DNA of 9,664 bases, from assembly GCA_001730085.1 (NCBI GenBank), contig MDLB01000051.1, positions 1 through 9,664 of the forward strand, given 5' to 3'. Every line of letters starts with the position of its first letter. The stretch's first letter is position 1. Both the position numbers and the translations under genes were made by a program. The notes below the pieces were generated by a model that saw only the letters and a list, made by a program, of their open reading frames with translations, was not told the DNA's origin and ran no database searches. Below are positions 1-7,330 of the stretch, one piece after another. This DNA is from PVC group bacterium (ex Bugula neritina AB1) (GTDB taxonomy: Bacteria > GCA-001730085).

Positions 1-319
1 TAGGGAATCCCCGTCCTTTGACTTTTTTCGTCAAACAATCCCAAATAGCTCTATCTAACATTTTCAACGTTTGATTAAGTGGTTGCGACGAAACCTCTTT
101 TAAGAAATCATATTCTTCGCTTTTCTTCCAAAAATTATTTTTCCACCAGTCAAGTTCGTACCAGCTCAAAAGCTTTTGCTTGTTCTCCAGTCTTTCCTTT
201 TGAATAGCAAGAGCTTTGTTCCAAACAAAACGATTACAACCAAGATTTTTCTTCAAAGTAATTTCTTGTTCTTTACTTTTTAATTTTAATTTAAATTTAA
301 AACTCTTAACTTTTTTCAT
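1..319 (-). CDS. tnpB: TnpB (IS200/IS605 OrfB) transposon nuclease, N-terminal part, cut by window edge
   Basis: TnpB proteins are RNA-guided DNA endonucleases of IS200/IS605 elements and the presumed ancestors of Cas12. Only the first 106 codons are visible. Translation from the ATG at 319 begins MKKVKSFKFKLKLKSKEQE, a basic start followed by the family's N-terminal helical region (KKNLGCNRFVWNKALAIQKE, about residues 24-43). Further on comes EYDFLKEVSSQPLNQTLKML, and then KGRGFP at the cut. This order (GxxRFVWN, then LKEVxSQxLxQ, then an aromatic/basic GFP stretch) is characteristic of TnpB. The RuvC catalytic residues and zinc ribbon lie outside the window, so activity cannot be judged. 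No strong Shine-Dalgarno precedes the start. No tnpA transposase lies beside the 5' end, so this may be a tnpB-only (IS1341-type) element or a remnant. Confidence 0.85.
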   Translation of the reverse strand, partial: MKKVKSFKFKLKLKSKEQEITLKKNLGCNRFVWNKALAIQKERLENKQKLLSWYELDWWKNNFWKKSEEYDFLKEVSSQPLNQTLKMLDRAIWDCLTKKVKGRGFP

Positions 320-413
320 TCACACACTTTAACATAGGCTCTATGGAAAATTAAAAAATATATTAAAAACCAAATCTCTCCACATTTTTAATATCTGTGA
401 AAAAGACTCTCAT

Positions 414-433
414 CCTCCACCTAAAGGAAGAGG
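414..433. repeat. Imperfect hairpin, likely subterminal IS200/IS605 structure
   Basis: CCTC (414-417) pairs with GAGG (430-433). After a 2x2 internal mismatch, CC (420-421) pairs with GG (426-427) around a TAAA loop. This CCTCCACC-TAAA-GG layout, GC-rich against an AT-rich background, resembles the imperfect palindromes recognised by the Y1 transposase at IS200/IS605 ends. It lies about 95 bp upstream of the tnpB start. Confidence 0.5.
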
Positions 434-450
434 TCTTCTCGGCTTGAAAT

Positions 451-481
451 GATAAAAAAAATCTTTTCGGAGATTTTTATC
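451..481. repeat. Stem-loop, 11 bp with a 3-nt bulge; IS-end hairpin or minus-strand terminator
   Basis: GATAA (451-455) pairs with TTATC (477-481), and AAATCT (459-464) pairs with AGATTT (471-476). The loop is TTTCGG and AAA is bulged at 456-458. Read on the minus strand it is AAAAATCT-CCGAAA-AGATTTTT followed by TTT, like a weak intrinsic terminator. No minus-strand gene lies immediately upstream of it, which favours a role at the transposon end. Confidence 0.45.
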
Positions 482-557
482 TAGCAGACCTTTTTTACTA
501 ATAAGTTTACTAATATCAAATATTCTAATACTCGTATCTCTTTTAAGCTTTTTCAAA

Positions 558-1505
558 GTGATACCTATCTACTCATTGCCCTTACCCTCTTTCGCATATC
601 AGGCTACCATTTGGTCTTTTCTAGCGATCTCCATTTTTTCTCATCTCTTTTTTCTCATCATGATTTTACTGAAGAAACACTCTGTCAAAATAGAAGCTCT
701 ATGCAACAAGTTAAAAAGTCTTTCTAAACAAAATATAAAAAATAAAACATTTTGGACTATTTTGATAATAAAAACAATAAAATTTTATATTTTAGCATGT
801 ATTTGTATGTTTTTTATTATAAAATGGTGTTATATTAAAACACCCTCCGATCAGATTTTTCTCTTAACAACCTTTTTTATCCTCTATACTATTTCCGCCA
901 TCTCGCTACTCTTTTCCATCTTGCATTTTTTTAAAAAAATAAGAGATCACAAAGAAGCCTCCTCGGAAGAAGACAGCCCACTACCGAAAATAAGTTCAAT
1001 TTACTCAGACGGCCATGGTTCCTCTCGAAGATTTTTACTCAATATTATAGCTCTAGATCAGATAATTAACACCATAGAAAAAGATCTCACTGAGTGGGAT
1101 AAAAATACACTTTCTTTTGATCCATCAACTAACTCTCTCTCTTCAGAAAATACTCCTCCTTTGCCTTCATTTTTAGAAGAGGGTTTCGAGATTTGGATAT
1201 CATTGATCCATAAAAAAATAGAAGCATTAGAACCTTTTGAATCAACCGCTTCAAAAAACATAATTAATTTAACTTATTTAGATTTAAATTATTATACTAA
1301 TATATATTCAGTTTATACTGAACGTAAATTATGTTTACTCCGTAAAGTTATCTCTAACTTAGAAAACAAAGTTTATGCTATTTTTAAATGTGATATTTTA
1401 AGAATGGATATAAGAAAAACTCTTATTAAAAAAATATTTGATTTAATAATTTATTCCATCGATTTACTAAAAAACACTACTGAAAAAGCATATTTAAATT
1501 TATAA
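558..1505 (+). CDS. Unrecognised membrane protein with closely paired hydrophobic segments; 3' part split off by a stop codon
   Basis: I do not recognise this 315-aa product. It has a hydrophobic segment at about residues 17-38, then two long ones at about 65-90 and 100-125 separated by only about ten residues. A charged linker follows (EASSEEDSP, about 133-141), then a helical, Lys/Glu/Ile-rich C-terminal half without further obvious membrane spans. The close hydrophobic pair resembles the bilobed domain of chlamydial inclusion membrane proteins, but this is only a shape resemblance. The start is weak: GTG at 558 with no Shine-Dalgarno. The frame is open from 456 with no other usual start codon before 558, and the next ATG is residue 35 (660). 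Base composition is markedly more AT-rich than the operon genes, especially after 1260. The reading frame resumes after the TAA at 1503-1505 and continues to 1811, so the intact gene may have been longer. Confidence 0.55.
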   Translation: MIPIYSLPLPSFAYQATIWSFLAISIFSHLFFLIMILLKKHSVKIEALCNKLKSLSKQNIKNKTFWTILIIKTIKFYILACICMFFIIKWCYIKTPSDQIFLLTTFFILYTISAISLLFSILHFFKKIRDHKEASSEEDSPLPKISSIYSDGHGSSRRFLLNIIALDQIINTIEKDLTEWDKNTLSFDPSTNSLSSENTPPLPSFLEEGFEIWISLIHKKIEALEPFESTASKNIINLTYLDLNYYTNIYSVYTERKLCLLRKVISNLENKVYAIFKCDILRMDIRKTLIKKIFDLIIYSIDLLKNTTEKAYLNL

Positions 1506-1577
1506 AAAACCGACTCAAACGAATTTAATCGACTTTTAATAATATACAAAAATCTTTCAGATATTTTTTCTCAACAG

Positions 1578-1811
1578 ATGTTCACTCTTCTACAAAGGTA
1601 TAACGATCCCCTTCAAGAAACGAAAAGTCTAAAAAACTGTGATTTTGAAAAGATTCAATCAGTAAAAAATTATTTGATAAAATCTTTAAAAAATTTTAAA
1701 AACAAGAATAATCCTTGTCCTCTAACACAACAAAAATTCGATCACGCAATCGAAAGTATAAACGAAGTTTTTAAAAATTTCGAAAACCAACACATCCAAC
1801 ATTATGCCTAA
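1578..1811 (+). CDS. Small helical ORF, probably the detached C-terminus of the preceding frame
   Basis: This 77-aa frame begins MFTLLQRYNDPLQETKSLKN and is Lys/Asn-rich and predicted helical, with no recognised domain. It is in the same frame as the gene ending at 1505, and the 24 codons between (1506-1577) are all sense (KTDSNEFNRLLIIYKNLSDI, then FSQQ). There is no Shine-Dalgarno before the ATG at 1578. The simplest reading is that 558-1811 was one gene of 417 codons, counting the internal TAA, now interrupted by that single stop. Independent translation cannot be excluded. Confidence 0.35.
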   Translation: MFTLLQRYNDPLQETKSLKNCDFEKIQSVKNYLIKSLKNFKNKNNPCPLTQQKFDHAIESINEVFKNFENQHIQHYA

Positions 1812-1826
1812 AAAAGCCTAAGCTTC
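1810..1826 (-). terminator. Possible weak intrinsic terminator of the hldD operon
   Basis: On the minus strand, about 10 bases beyond the hldD stop, AAGC (1825-1822) and GCTT (1817-1814) flank a TTAG loop. They run into six T residues (1815-1810). A G-T wobble may extend the stem to 5 bp. The stem is short, so this is tentative. It also covers the end of the convergent ORF. Confidence 0.3.
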
Positions 1827-1834
1827 GGATAGTT

Positions 1835-2806
1835 TTACGACCCCAAATATTTGTCTTTAAGAATATAGTTTTGAACGTAATCCCTAATCGCACTTTTAAA
1901 AGGTATAAGTGGCTCTTTGTAGCCAGTATTCATTATCTTATCGATATCGGCTTGTGTGAAGTATTGGTATTGATCACGTATATTACTTGGCATATCAACA
2001 TACTCGATAGACACGGGTTTCTCACAAGCTTCAAAAACTGCCTCGGCCAAACTGTTCCAGGTGTTTGCTTCTCCCGTTCCTATGTTAAAAAGGCCCGACA
2101 GTTGAGGTTTTTTAAGAAAGTGCAACGTCATCTTTACCGCATCTTTCACGTAAATAAAATCTCTCATTTGTTCACCATCTTTAAAATCATCTCGATGTGA
2201 TTTAAATAACTGCAGCTTTCCTTCCGACATAATCTTAGAAACAGCTTTATGAACCATGCTTCTCATATTTCCTTTATGAGATTCATTGGGACCATAAACA
2301 TTGAAGTATTTTAAACCAACAACTTTATCCATAAGGTTATGTCTCAACAGCCATTGATCAACCATTTGCTTAGAGTATCCATAACCATTTAAAGGGCGTA
2401 AGTCATCTATCTCAGAGTCTTTATCAGAAAAGCCCCTTTCACCCATACCATATGTTGCGGCACTCGAAGCATAAATCATCCTGATACCGTTATCTATCGC
2501 ATAGGAAATGACAGTTTTAGAATAAAGAAAATTATCTTCAATCAATTTGGAAAAATCTTTTTCAACTGTCGAGGTTATAGCTCCCAAGTGAATAATAGCA
2601 TCTATGTTTTTGATATTTTGATTCACAATTTTTTCGAGAAAACTATCAGCCTTCATAAAATCTTTATATCTCAAACCAGAAAGATTTTGCCACTGTTCCT
2701 CATGATGAAGGGCATCAACAATCAAAATATCATCTTCTCCATTTTGATTAAGTTCCCAGACAACAGCACTCCCTATAAAGCCTGCTCCTCCTGTCACAAC
2801 AATCAT
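1835..2806 (-). CDS. hldD: ADP-L-glycero-D-manno-heptose 6-epimerase
   Basis: This cytoplasmic NADP-dependent epimerase (formerly RfaD) converts ADP-D-glycero- to ADP-L-glycero-manno-heptose, the donor for the LPS inner core. It is a 323-aa extended short-chain dehydrogenase. The Rossmann motif is TGGAGFIG (5-12, GxxGxxG). The active-site serine region is YASSAATYG (112-120), and the YxxxK pair is Y142/K146 in YGYSK. NVYGPNESHKGNMRS (169-183) carries the family's second conserved lysine, K178. RDFIYVKD (215-222) is also typical, and length is normal for the family. The start at 2806 is preferred over a frame extension to 2833, because MIVVTGG is the canonical N-terminus and AAGGA lies 6 nt upstream. 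The ATG overlaps the metF stop (ATGA), suggesting translational coupling as the last operon gene. A related sugar-nucleotide epimerase is the only realistic alternative. Confidence 0.93.
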   Translation of the reverse strand: MIVVTGGAGFIGSAVVWELNQNGEDDILIVDALHHEEQWQNLSGLRYKDFMKADSFLEKIVNQNIKNIDAIIHLGAITSTVEKDFSKLIEDNFLYSKTVISYAIDNGIRMIYASSAATYGMGERGFSDKDSEIDDLRPLNGYGYSKQMVDQWLLRHNLMDKVVGLKYFNVYGPNESHKGNMRSMVHKAVSKIMSEGKLQLFKSHRDDFKDGEQMRDFIYVKDAVKMTLHFLKKPQLSGLFNIGTGEANTWNSLAEAVFEACEKPVSIEYVDMPSNIRDQYQYFTQADIDKIMNTGYKEPLIPFKSAIRDYVQNYILKDKYLGS

Positions 2807-3654
2807 AATTCTTCCTTTCTCAAAAAGGCACAAATATTTTCGATAACATGAAGTTTATTAAGTGTGTACAGGTGAAAAGAATCAACACCTCCTTCTAAAA
2901 GGCCTTCACACTGTCTAAGAGAAAAATCAACAGCAAATCGATCCAATTCTTGCTGATTTCTGTCCTGCGAAAAAAACAATTCTAAATCTTTAGGCAAATG
3001 TACACCACACATTTGCGTTATTTTTTTGATGCTTTCATAAGAAGTAACAGGCATAATTCCAGGGATAATCTTGCATTTAATCCCTAAATCTTGAGCTTTA
3101 TCACGAAATCTAAAGAAATGATCATTATCAAAAAAAAGCTGTGTGATCACAGCTTTTGCACCTTGATCAACTTTCTTTTTCAAATGCTCTATATCTGTCT
3201 CTAAAGATTTCGCTTCAGGATGTTTTTCCGGATATCCTGCAACAAAAATATCAAAGTGAGGATATTTTTCAGAGATGAAAGAAACCAAATCAGACGCATA
3301 ACGAAAGTCTGTGAAAACGCTTTTAAGATCAACATTCGAAGGAATATCTCCCCTGAGGGCAAGAACTTTACTTACCCCTAAAGAGTTTAATTCTTTTAAA
3401 AAAGCATGCGCTTTTTCGAAAGACATCCCCACACATGTGAAGTGAGCCGTCGTAGGAATATTTTCTTTATTTTGTATATGATCAACAATACTCAACGATT
3501 TTTCTTGATTAGAACCAAGAGCACCGTAGGTGACAGACACATATTCCGGGTTATATCTCTTAAGCCGGAAAAGAGTTTTTTTTAACGACTCTAACAGAGC
3601 TTCTGTTTTAGGAGGAAAAAATTCCAAAGATAAGTCAATCGATGAATCAAACAC
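2803..3654 (-). CDS. metF: Methylenetetrahydrofolate reductase
   Basis: This cytoplasmic flavoprotein (FAD) reduces 5,10-methylene-THF to 5-methyl-THF, the methyl donor for methionine synthesis. The 283-aa TIM-barrel protein has every family landmark in order. SLEFFPPKTE contains the catalytic Glu (E11), followed by YVSVTYGALGS (38-48) and LALRGDIP (98-105). AGYPEKHPEA (139-148) and KVDQGAKAVITQLFFD (161-176) come next, then IIPGIMPV (196-203), and FHLYTLN (260-266) near the C-terminus. Length matches the bacterial MetF. The start is GTG at 3654-3652, one base into the TAG stop of ccsBA (TAGTG), with AAAAAGG seven nt upstream. Its own TGA overlaps the hldD ATG. The coupling to cytochrome c maturation and LPS genes looks like a packed housekeeping operon rather than a shared pathway. 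No methionine synthase gene is in the window. Confidence 0.96.
   Translation of the reverse strand: MFDSSIDLSLEFFPPKTEALLESLKKTLFRLKRYNPEYVSVTYGALGSNQEKSLSIVDHIQNKENIPTTAHFTCVGMSFEKAHAFLKELNSLGVSKVLALRGDIPSNVDLKSVFTDFRYASDLVSFISEKYPHFDIFVAGYPEKHPEAKSLETDIEHLKKKVDQGAKAVITQLFFDNDHFFRFRDKAQDLGIKCKIIPGIMPVTSYESIKKITQMCGVHLPKDLELFFSQDRNQQELDRFAVDFSLRQCEGLLEGGVDSFHLYTLNKLHVIENICAFLRKEEL
2813..2817 (-). promoter_or_regulatory. Shine-Dalgarno of hldD (decides the start)
   Basis: AAGGA on the minus strand lies 6 nt before the ATG at 2806-2804. It sits inside the 3' end of metF and supports the MIVVTGG start over the longer frame from 2833. Confidence 0.75.
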
Positions 3655-6600
3655 TAGCGAACCTTTTTAATAAACATGAAAAGAATAAAAGCTACTTCGA
3701 AAAATATAAAATAATACAGGTTTTTAGCAACACCTTCTGTGAAACCATAAGAATGCAGACCAACGCCTAACAAGTTTATCCCAAACCAAGCCAAAGCCAC
3801 AAAAACAGGGAGCAAAGAACAAGCTGCAGCAACACCCCAATTCTTAATTATACCACCTAAGCGAGCATGAAAAATGGTGGTACACCAAAGAACAATCAAA
3901 AGAGCACCATTTTCTTTAGGATCCCAGCCCCAAAATCTACCCCAAGATTGATCTGCCCATATTCCTCCAAGAATCGTACCTAAAAAAGAAAATATTAAAC
4001 CAGCAGCTAATGTCCCATAAAGTGACCCAAAAAAAGAGCTCATTTCTTTTTGAGACTTTTTCAAAATCACATCTTGAAAAAGATAAAGATGTCCCATGAA
4101 ACCCGCAAATAAACAAAGAGCATACCCCATCGTGATTATAATAACATGGGTAGAAAGCCAAAAGTTAGAATTTAAAACAGCTTGTAAAACTTTAAAGGTA
4201 TCTCCATCCGAAGCATACCGGCCCGCAATACTCATTAAGATGAATCCTAGGATATGAACCATTAATAAGGCCAGTCCCCTTTTGTGAAAAAATTCTAAAA
4301 TAATCCCAGCATAAGCGATAATAAGCGAAACAAAAATAAAAGTTTCGTAGAGCGTACTCACAGGTGGTCGTGACAAAATAAGTATCCGCATCAACAAAGC
4401 AAAAGAATGTCCCATCACTGTCGCTACCGTTAAAAAAAAGATCATTTTATAAAATAACTTCGAGGGAAAAAGAAAAAGCAAAAAATAAAAACACATGAGA
4501 CAAATATAAAAAATTTTGACTTTTTTCATCAAATCCCAACGGGTATAAAGTCGTTCTAAACTCAATTTTTTTATACCTGCGGGGTTATTCCAACGAGACA
4601 TATTGTCGTTTTGGAAACGTTTAATGTATTTAGAAAACGAGGACCAATCTCCGCTTTGAGCGGAGACATAAGCTTGAAAAAGACTTTCCAATAGAGGTTG
4701 GACAAACACATAGTTTTTTTTGCTTTTCAATAGACTAAAAATATCACACCAAGAGTCATTCTTTTCTGTTTCTTTCAAATCTTCCGACAAATGAATCCAC
4801 TTCAAAGAAGAGTCTTTTTGGGTCTGAACCCATTCGAAAAGCTTTTTTAAAACATCATAGGTATCTCGATCTCTCTGGGTCCATTCTTTGGCAGGTGCAT
4901 CTATGAATGTTTTAATTTTCTCTTTCAAAATCCCTATAGAAGAAAAAATCTCATAAAAACTATAATGCTCATTCAGCTTATCTGGTAAGTTCAGATATTT
5001 CTCAATAGAAGGCTCAACATCAAACACCTTAGAAGGTTGTGCAAAAAGCATCACTTTTTGCAATTGCATATAAGAGCCCATGTTATGCCAAACCCTCAAA
5101 TACTCTCTATCTAAAGTGTTCCATCTTGACTCTTCTAGCCTCTGTATTTTTTGAATAATCCTTTGAAAAATCACTGATTTTTCTTGTAACATCTTAAAAG
5201 AGTATCTCCTCCTTTGACGAGGCCGTATCCCCAAAGAAGAAACGAGCTGCGGATTATCTATTTGAAAAATCAGCGCATCATTCATACTTTCAGAAAGAGT
5301 AACCACACGTAAAAGCCATTCAGAAGCAGACATATCTCCATATTTCGATTTCCCGGAAAACTGGAGAAGCTTATTCCTTGCAAAACTATCCAAGGGTTTT
5401 AACCGTCCTTCTTCTAAAACAGGAGACCTACCCCAGACTTCTATCGCCTCTTCAGGGATCTTAACTTTTTCAGCTTGCACAGACATTGAAGCCCAAGACA
5501 TTTGAAAAAAGAGCAGGATCATAAAGAAGCGTGTGTAACGCAAAAGTCTTTTCAAAAAGTGCAAAATCAACCCCAACACGATTAATAAACACGCGATGTA
5601 AGGGAACAGTCTAAAAGGATTATAGGAAACCGCAAAGGTCGAGATTTCACCCCCATAAACGTCCATCGCATACGAAGCTTGAAAAACTGTATATTCTTTC
5701 CACCTCAAAGGTTTATTCATAGAGATCTCAACTTCTCTGTCAAAAGAACCGTCATTAATCACAACCTTACTTTGATAATGTTCAGGTATATCTGTTCCTG
5801 GATACAACCCCTGCGCAACATCTTTCAATTTCACAGAAAAAGGTAAAAAGTATCTTTTTTTTCTCAATTCACAAAAAAACGTTTTCCCCTGTATATTTAT
5901 TTGTGTTGCTTTTGATTCTTCGCCATGCAAAAGGATTGTTTCAACCGCCTTATCCTTTTCTTTGATTTCTAAAAGGATCCCCGGCCTATTGGTTTCTTGT
6001 TCTTTGGATAAGATTTTTGGCTCCAAATGAATGATTTCGGAGTCATTGCGATAAGGTGCTTCCTGCATCATTGGACCTTTTGTGTAAGCCAAGCAGTTCT
6101 CATAATACAGTGTTAATTTTAACTCAACCGTTTTAGTCGACTCTTCGCTCTCTTCAAAGAAAAACATTTTTTGATCGGTGATTTCCTCCAAATCAACAGC
6201 ATGTACCAAGCGAGAGTCTCCTTCATCCTCCCAAAAAATGAGCTCCCACTCCATATAAGACTCGACTTGATTGCTTTCTTGCGATTCATTCAGCGTGAGA
6301 TAGGTATCTTCACCCCAATGAAATTTGCCAAAAGCAGCAACAAAAAGAAATAAAACACCCAAATGCGTGATAAGCAAAGCCCATGATTTATACCACATTC
6401 GAAATCTCTGTACAAAAACCATTGCCAAGTTCGAAAAAAGAACCCACAAAACAAGCCTAACTCCAGGGAAAGGGATTTTGTCTCCCATTATAAAAACCCA
6501 TGAGTAAAAAACTTTTTGCTGAGCCATATACAAACCTTCTTCAACTTGATATAAGGTTCCGGCAATGGTTAGAATCATTAAAAACAGCAAACACACTACT

Positions 6601-6665
6601 GTGACACGCAAAGATCCTAGATACCGCAAACCACGGGTTAAGGTTTTTGATTTATAAAAGTTCAT
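3654..6665 (-). CDS. ccsBA: Fused cytochrome c synthetase CcsBA (ResB-ResC fusion), System II
   Basis: This inner-membrane protein carries heme to the periplasmic side and ligates it to CXXCH apocytochromes c. The 1003-aa product fuses CcsB/ResB (about 1-395) to CcsA/ResC. Membrane spans lie at about 17-39, 69-88, 96-113 and 351-372. Another hydrophobic stretch (378-396) ends in an export-signal-like ASMSVQA. A large domain, presumably periplasmic, fills about 397-715 and starts with EVWGRSP...GRLKPLDSFAR. About eight spans follow. The heme-handling WWD signature is WGRFWGWDPKE (908-918). The four conserved histidines appear present: H101 (span 3), H840 (FWLSTH), H933 (IFHARLGG) and H971 (GLHSYGF). 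The start at 6665 overlaps the TGA of the upstream gene (ATGA) with only a purine-rich stretch as ribosome site, implying coupling. Nothing suggests damage. Confidence 0.95.
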   Translation of the reverse strand: MNFYKSKTLTRGLRYLGSLRVTVVCLLFLMILTIAGTLYQVEEGLYMAQQKVFYSWVFIMGDKIPFPGVRLVLWVLFSNLAMVFVQRFRMWYKSWALLITHLGVLFLFVAAFGKFHWGEDTYLTLNESQESNQVESYMEWELIFWEDEGDSRLVHAVDLEEITDQKMFFFEESEESTKTVELKLTLYYENCLAYTKGPMMQEAPYRNDSEIIHLEPKILSKEQETNRPGILLEIKEKDKAVETILLHGEESKATQINIQGKTFFCELRKKRYFLPFSVKLKDVAQGLYPGTDIPEHYQSKVVINDGSFDREVEISMNKPLRWKEYTVFQASYAMDVYGGEISTFAVSYNPFRLFPYIACLLIVLGLILHFLKRLLRYTRFFMILLFFQMSWASMSVQAEKVKIPEEAIEVWGRSPVLEEGRLKPLDSFARNKLLQFSGKSKYGDMSASEWLLRVVTLSESMNDALIFQIDNPQLVSSLGIRPRQRRRYSFKMLQEKSVIFQRIIQKIQRLEESRWNTLDREYLRVWHNMGSYMQLQKVMLFAQPSKVFDVEPSIEKYLNLPDKLNEHYSFYEIFSSIGILKEKIKTFIDAPAKEWTQRDRDTYDVLKKLFEWVQTQKDSSLKWIHLSEDLKETEKNDSWCDIFSLLKSKKNYVFVQPLLESLFQAYVSAQSGDWSSFSKYIKRFQNDNMSRWNNPAGIKKLSLERLYTRWDLMKKVKIFYICLMCFYFLLFLFPSKLFYKMIFFLTVATVMGHSFALLMRILILSRPPVSTLYETFIFVSLIIAYAGIILEFFHKRGLALLMVHILGFILMSIAGRYASDGDTFKVLQAVLNSNFWLSTHVIIITMGYALCLFAGFMGHLYLFQDVILKKSQKEMSSFFGSLYGTLAAGLIFSFLGTILGGIWADQSWGRFWGWDPKENGALLIVLWCTTIFHARLGGIIKNWGVAAACSLLPVFVALAWFGINLLGVGLHSYGFTEGVAKNLYYFIFFEVAFILFMFIKKVR

Positions 6666-7264
6666 CCGTTTCTTTCTTTCAAAGAATCAATAAATCCGAA
6701 AAAAAAGGTCTTTTGTGATTCAATCAAGGCTTTAGAACCTGTGAGTTTCACGAAAGCAATATTTTTAGGTAATGGCAATACCACTACCAAAATGTTTGAG
6801 CTATCTGCTTTTTTAACAAATTCACCAAAGTCAAATGATCGAAAAGGTAAACCACTCGATGTTTTTTTTTGTGGGGTTTTTTCGATCCAATTGTCGATAA
6901 CTTCAGCAGACAAAGAAAGGTTAAGCTGCCTCATCCATCTCTCTATATTAGGACGTAGGTCTCCTGCTATCAAAGGCAAAAAAGTTAAGGTGCAAAGACC
7001 CTCTTCATCTCCTTGCAAAGCATCAGAAGAAACCTTAAAGCGTAAAAAACTCATCTTGTCTTTGGAAGAAAGATCCTTTGTCCAATGGTCAGGTTTTTCC
7101 CATAACCATTGCCTTTTTTGATCATACAAAGGTTTCTTCGTTTGAACACTCTTTTGTTGAACATTTTTTTCTCGATAATGACGGAAAAGATTTTCCGCAA
7201 CAGAGTAAGGTACCCAGCTAAAAATAAATATTATAAAAAAACCACTCAAGAGACTTTTTGTCAC
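6662..7264 (-). CDS. Secreted hypothetical protein, first gene of the ccsBA operon
   Basis: No experimentally known function is recognised. The 200-aa protein has a signal peptide: Lys at position 3, a hydrophobic core at about 5-18, and a likely cut after SVA (A23). The mature part is basic at first. It then shows WLWEKPDHW (53-61), a MSFLRFKV strand (71-78), PNIERWMRQ (105-113) and FVKLTG (171-176) before a final amphipathic helix. The W-x-x-P-x-x-W, N-x-x-R-W-x-x-Q and F-x-KLTG pattern recalls a family of small exported proteins that I associate with PVC bacteria, an unverified impression. The start is GTG at 7264, with GGAAAGG nine nt upstream and no other early Met. The stop overlaps the ccsBA ATG. 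Location before ccsBA and export suggest a periplasmic role connected with c-type cytochromes, but this is inference only. Confidence 0.8.
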   Translation of the reverse strand: MTKSLLSGFFIIFIFSWVPYSVAENLFRHYREKNVQQKSVQTKKPLYDQKRQWLWEKPDHWTKDLSSKDKMSFLRFKVSSDALQGDEEGLCTLTFLPLIAGDLRPNIERWMRQLNLSLSAEVIDNWIEKTPQKKTSSGLPFRSFDFGEFVKKADSSNILVVVLPLPKNIAFVKLTGSKALIESQKTFFFGFIDSLKERNG

Positions 7265-7273
7265 CTATTTAAA

Positions 7274-7280
7274 CCTTTCC
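7274..7280 (-). promoter_or_regulatory. Shine-Dalgarno of the first operon gene (supports the GTG start)
   Basis: GGAAAGG on the minus strand lies 9 nt before the GTG at 7264-7262. It is the only good ribosome-binding match near this start and supports initiation at the GTG. Confidence 0.6.
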
Positions 7281-7287
7281 ATATATA

Positions 7288-7330
7288 AATATACGCAAAA
7301 AATAATATTATTGCAAAATAAATCATGCAA
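7288..7330 (-). promoter_or_regulatory. Candidate sigma-70 promoter region of the operon
   Basis: Two overlapping candidates occur on the minus strand. One is TTGCAA (7316-7311), 17 nt, TATATT (7293-7288). The other is TTGCAT (7330-7325), 17 nt, TATTAT (7307-7302). The second leaves a more usual leader before the Shine-Dalgarno at 7280. The region is so AT-rich that such matches arise easily by chance. Confidence 0.3.

Larger units (their letters stand above)
1..481 (-). mobile_element. IS200/IS605-family element, one end (boundary approximate)
   Basis: The element is inferred from the tnpB fragment plus two stem-loops upstream of its start (414-433 and 451-481). IS200/IS605 elements carry subterminal imperfect hairpins rather than terminal inverted repeats, and they make no target duplication. 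The outer boundary cannot be fixed by eye; 481 is simply the end of the second stem-loop. The upstream side shows no tnpA. Confidence 0.5.

Noticed and set aside
1871-2200. 109-codon plus-strand frame inside hldD
   Set aside because: Antisense shadow of a well-conserved epimerase; no independent support. The same holds for frames opposite ccsBA (6171-6507) and the secreted protein gene (6741-7121).
2807-2833. Nine-codon N-terminal extension of hldD
   Set aside because: The family begins MIVVTGG, and a good Shine-Dalgarno sits just before that Met.
3937-4161. 74-codon minus-strand frame within ccsBA
   Set aside because: Out-of-frame shadow of the conserved WWD region of CcsBA.
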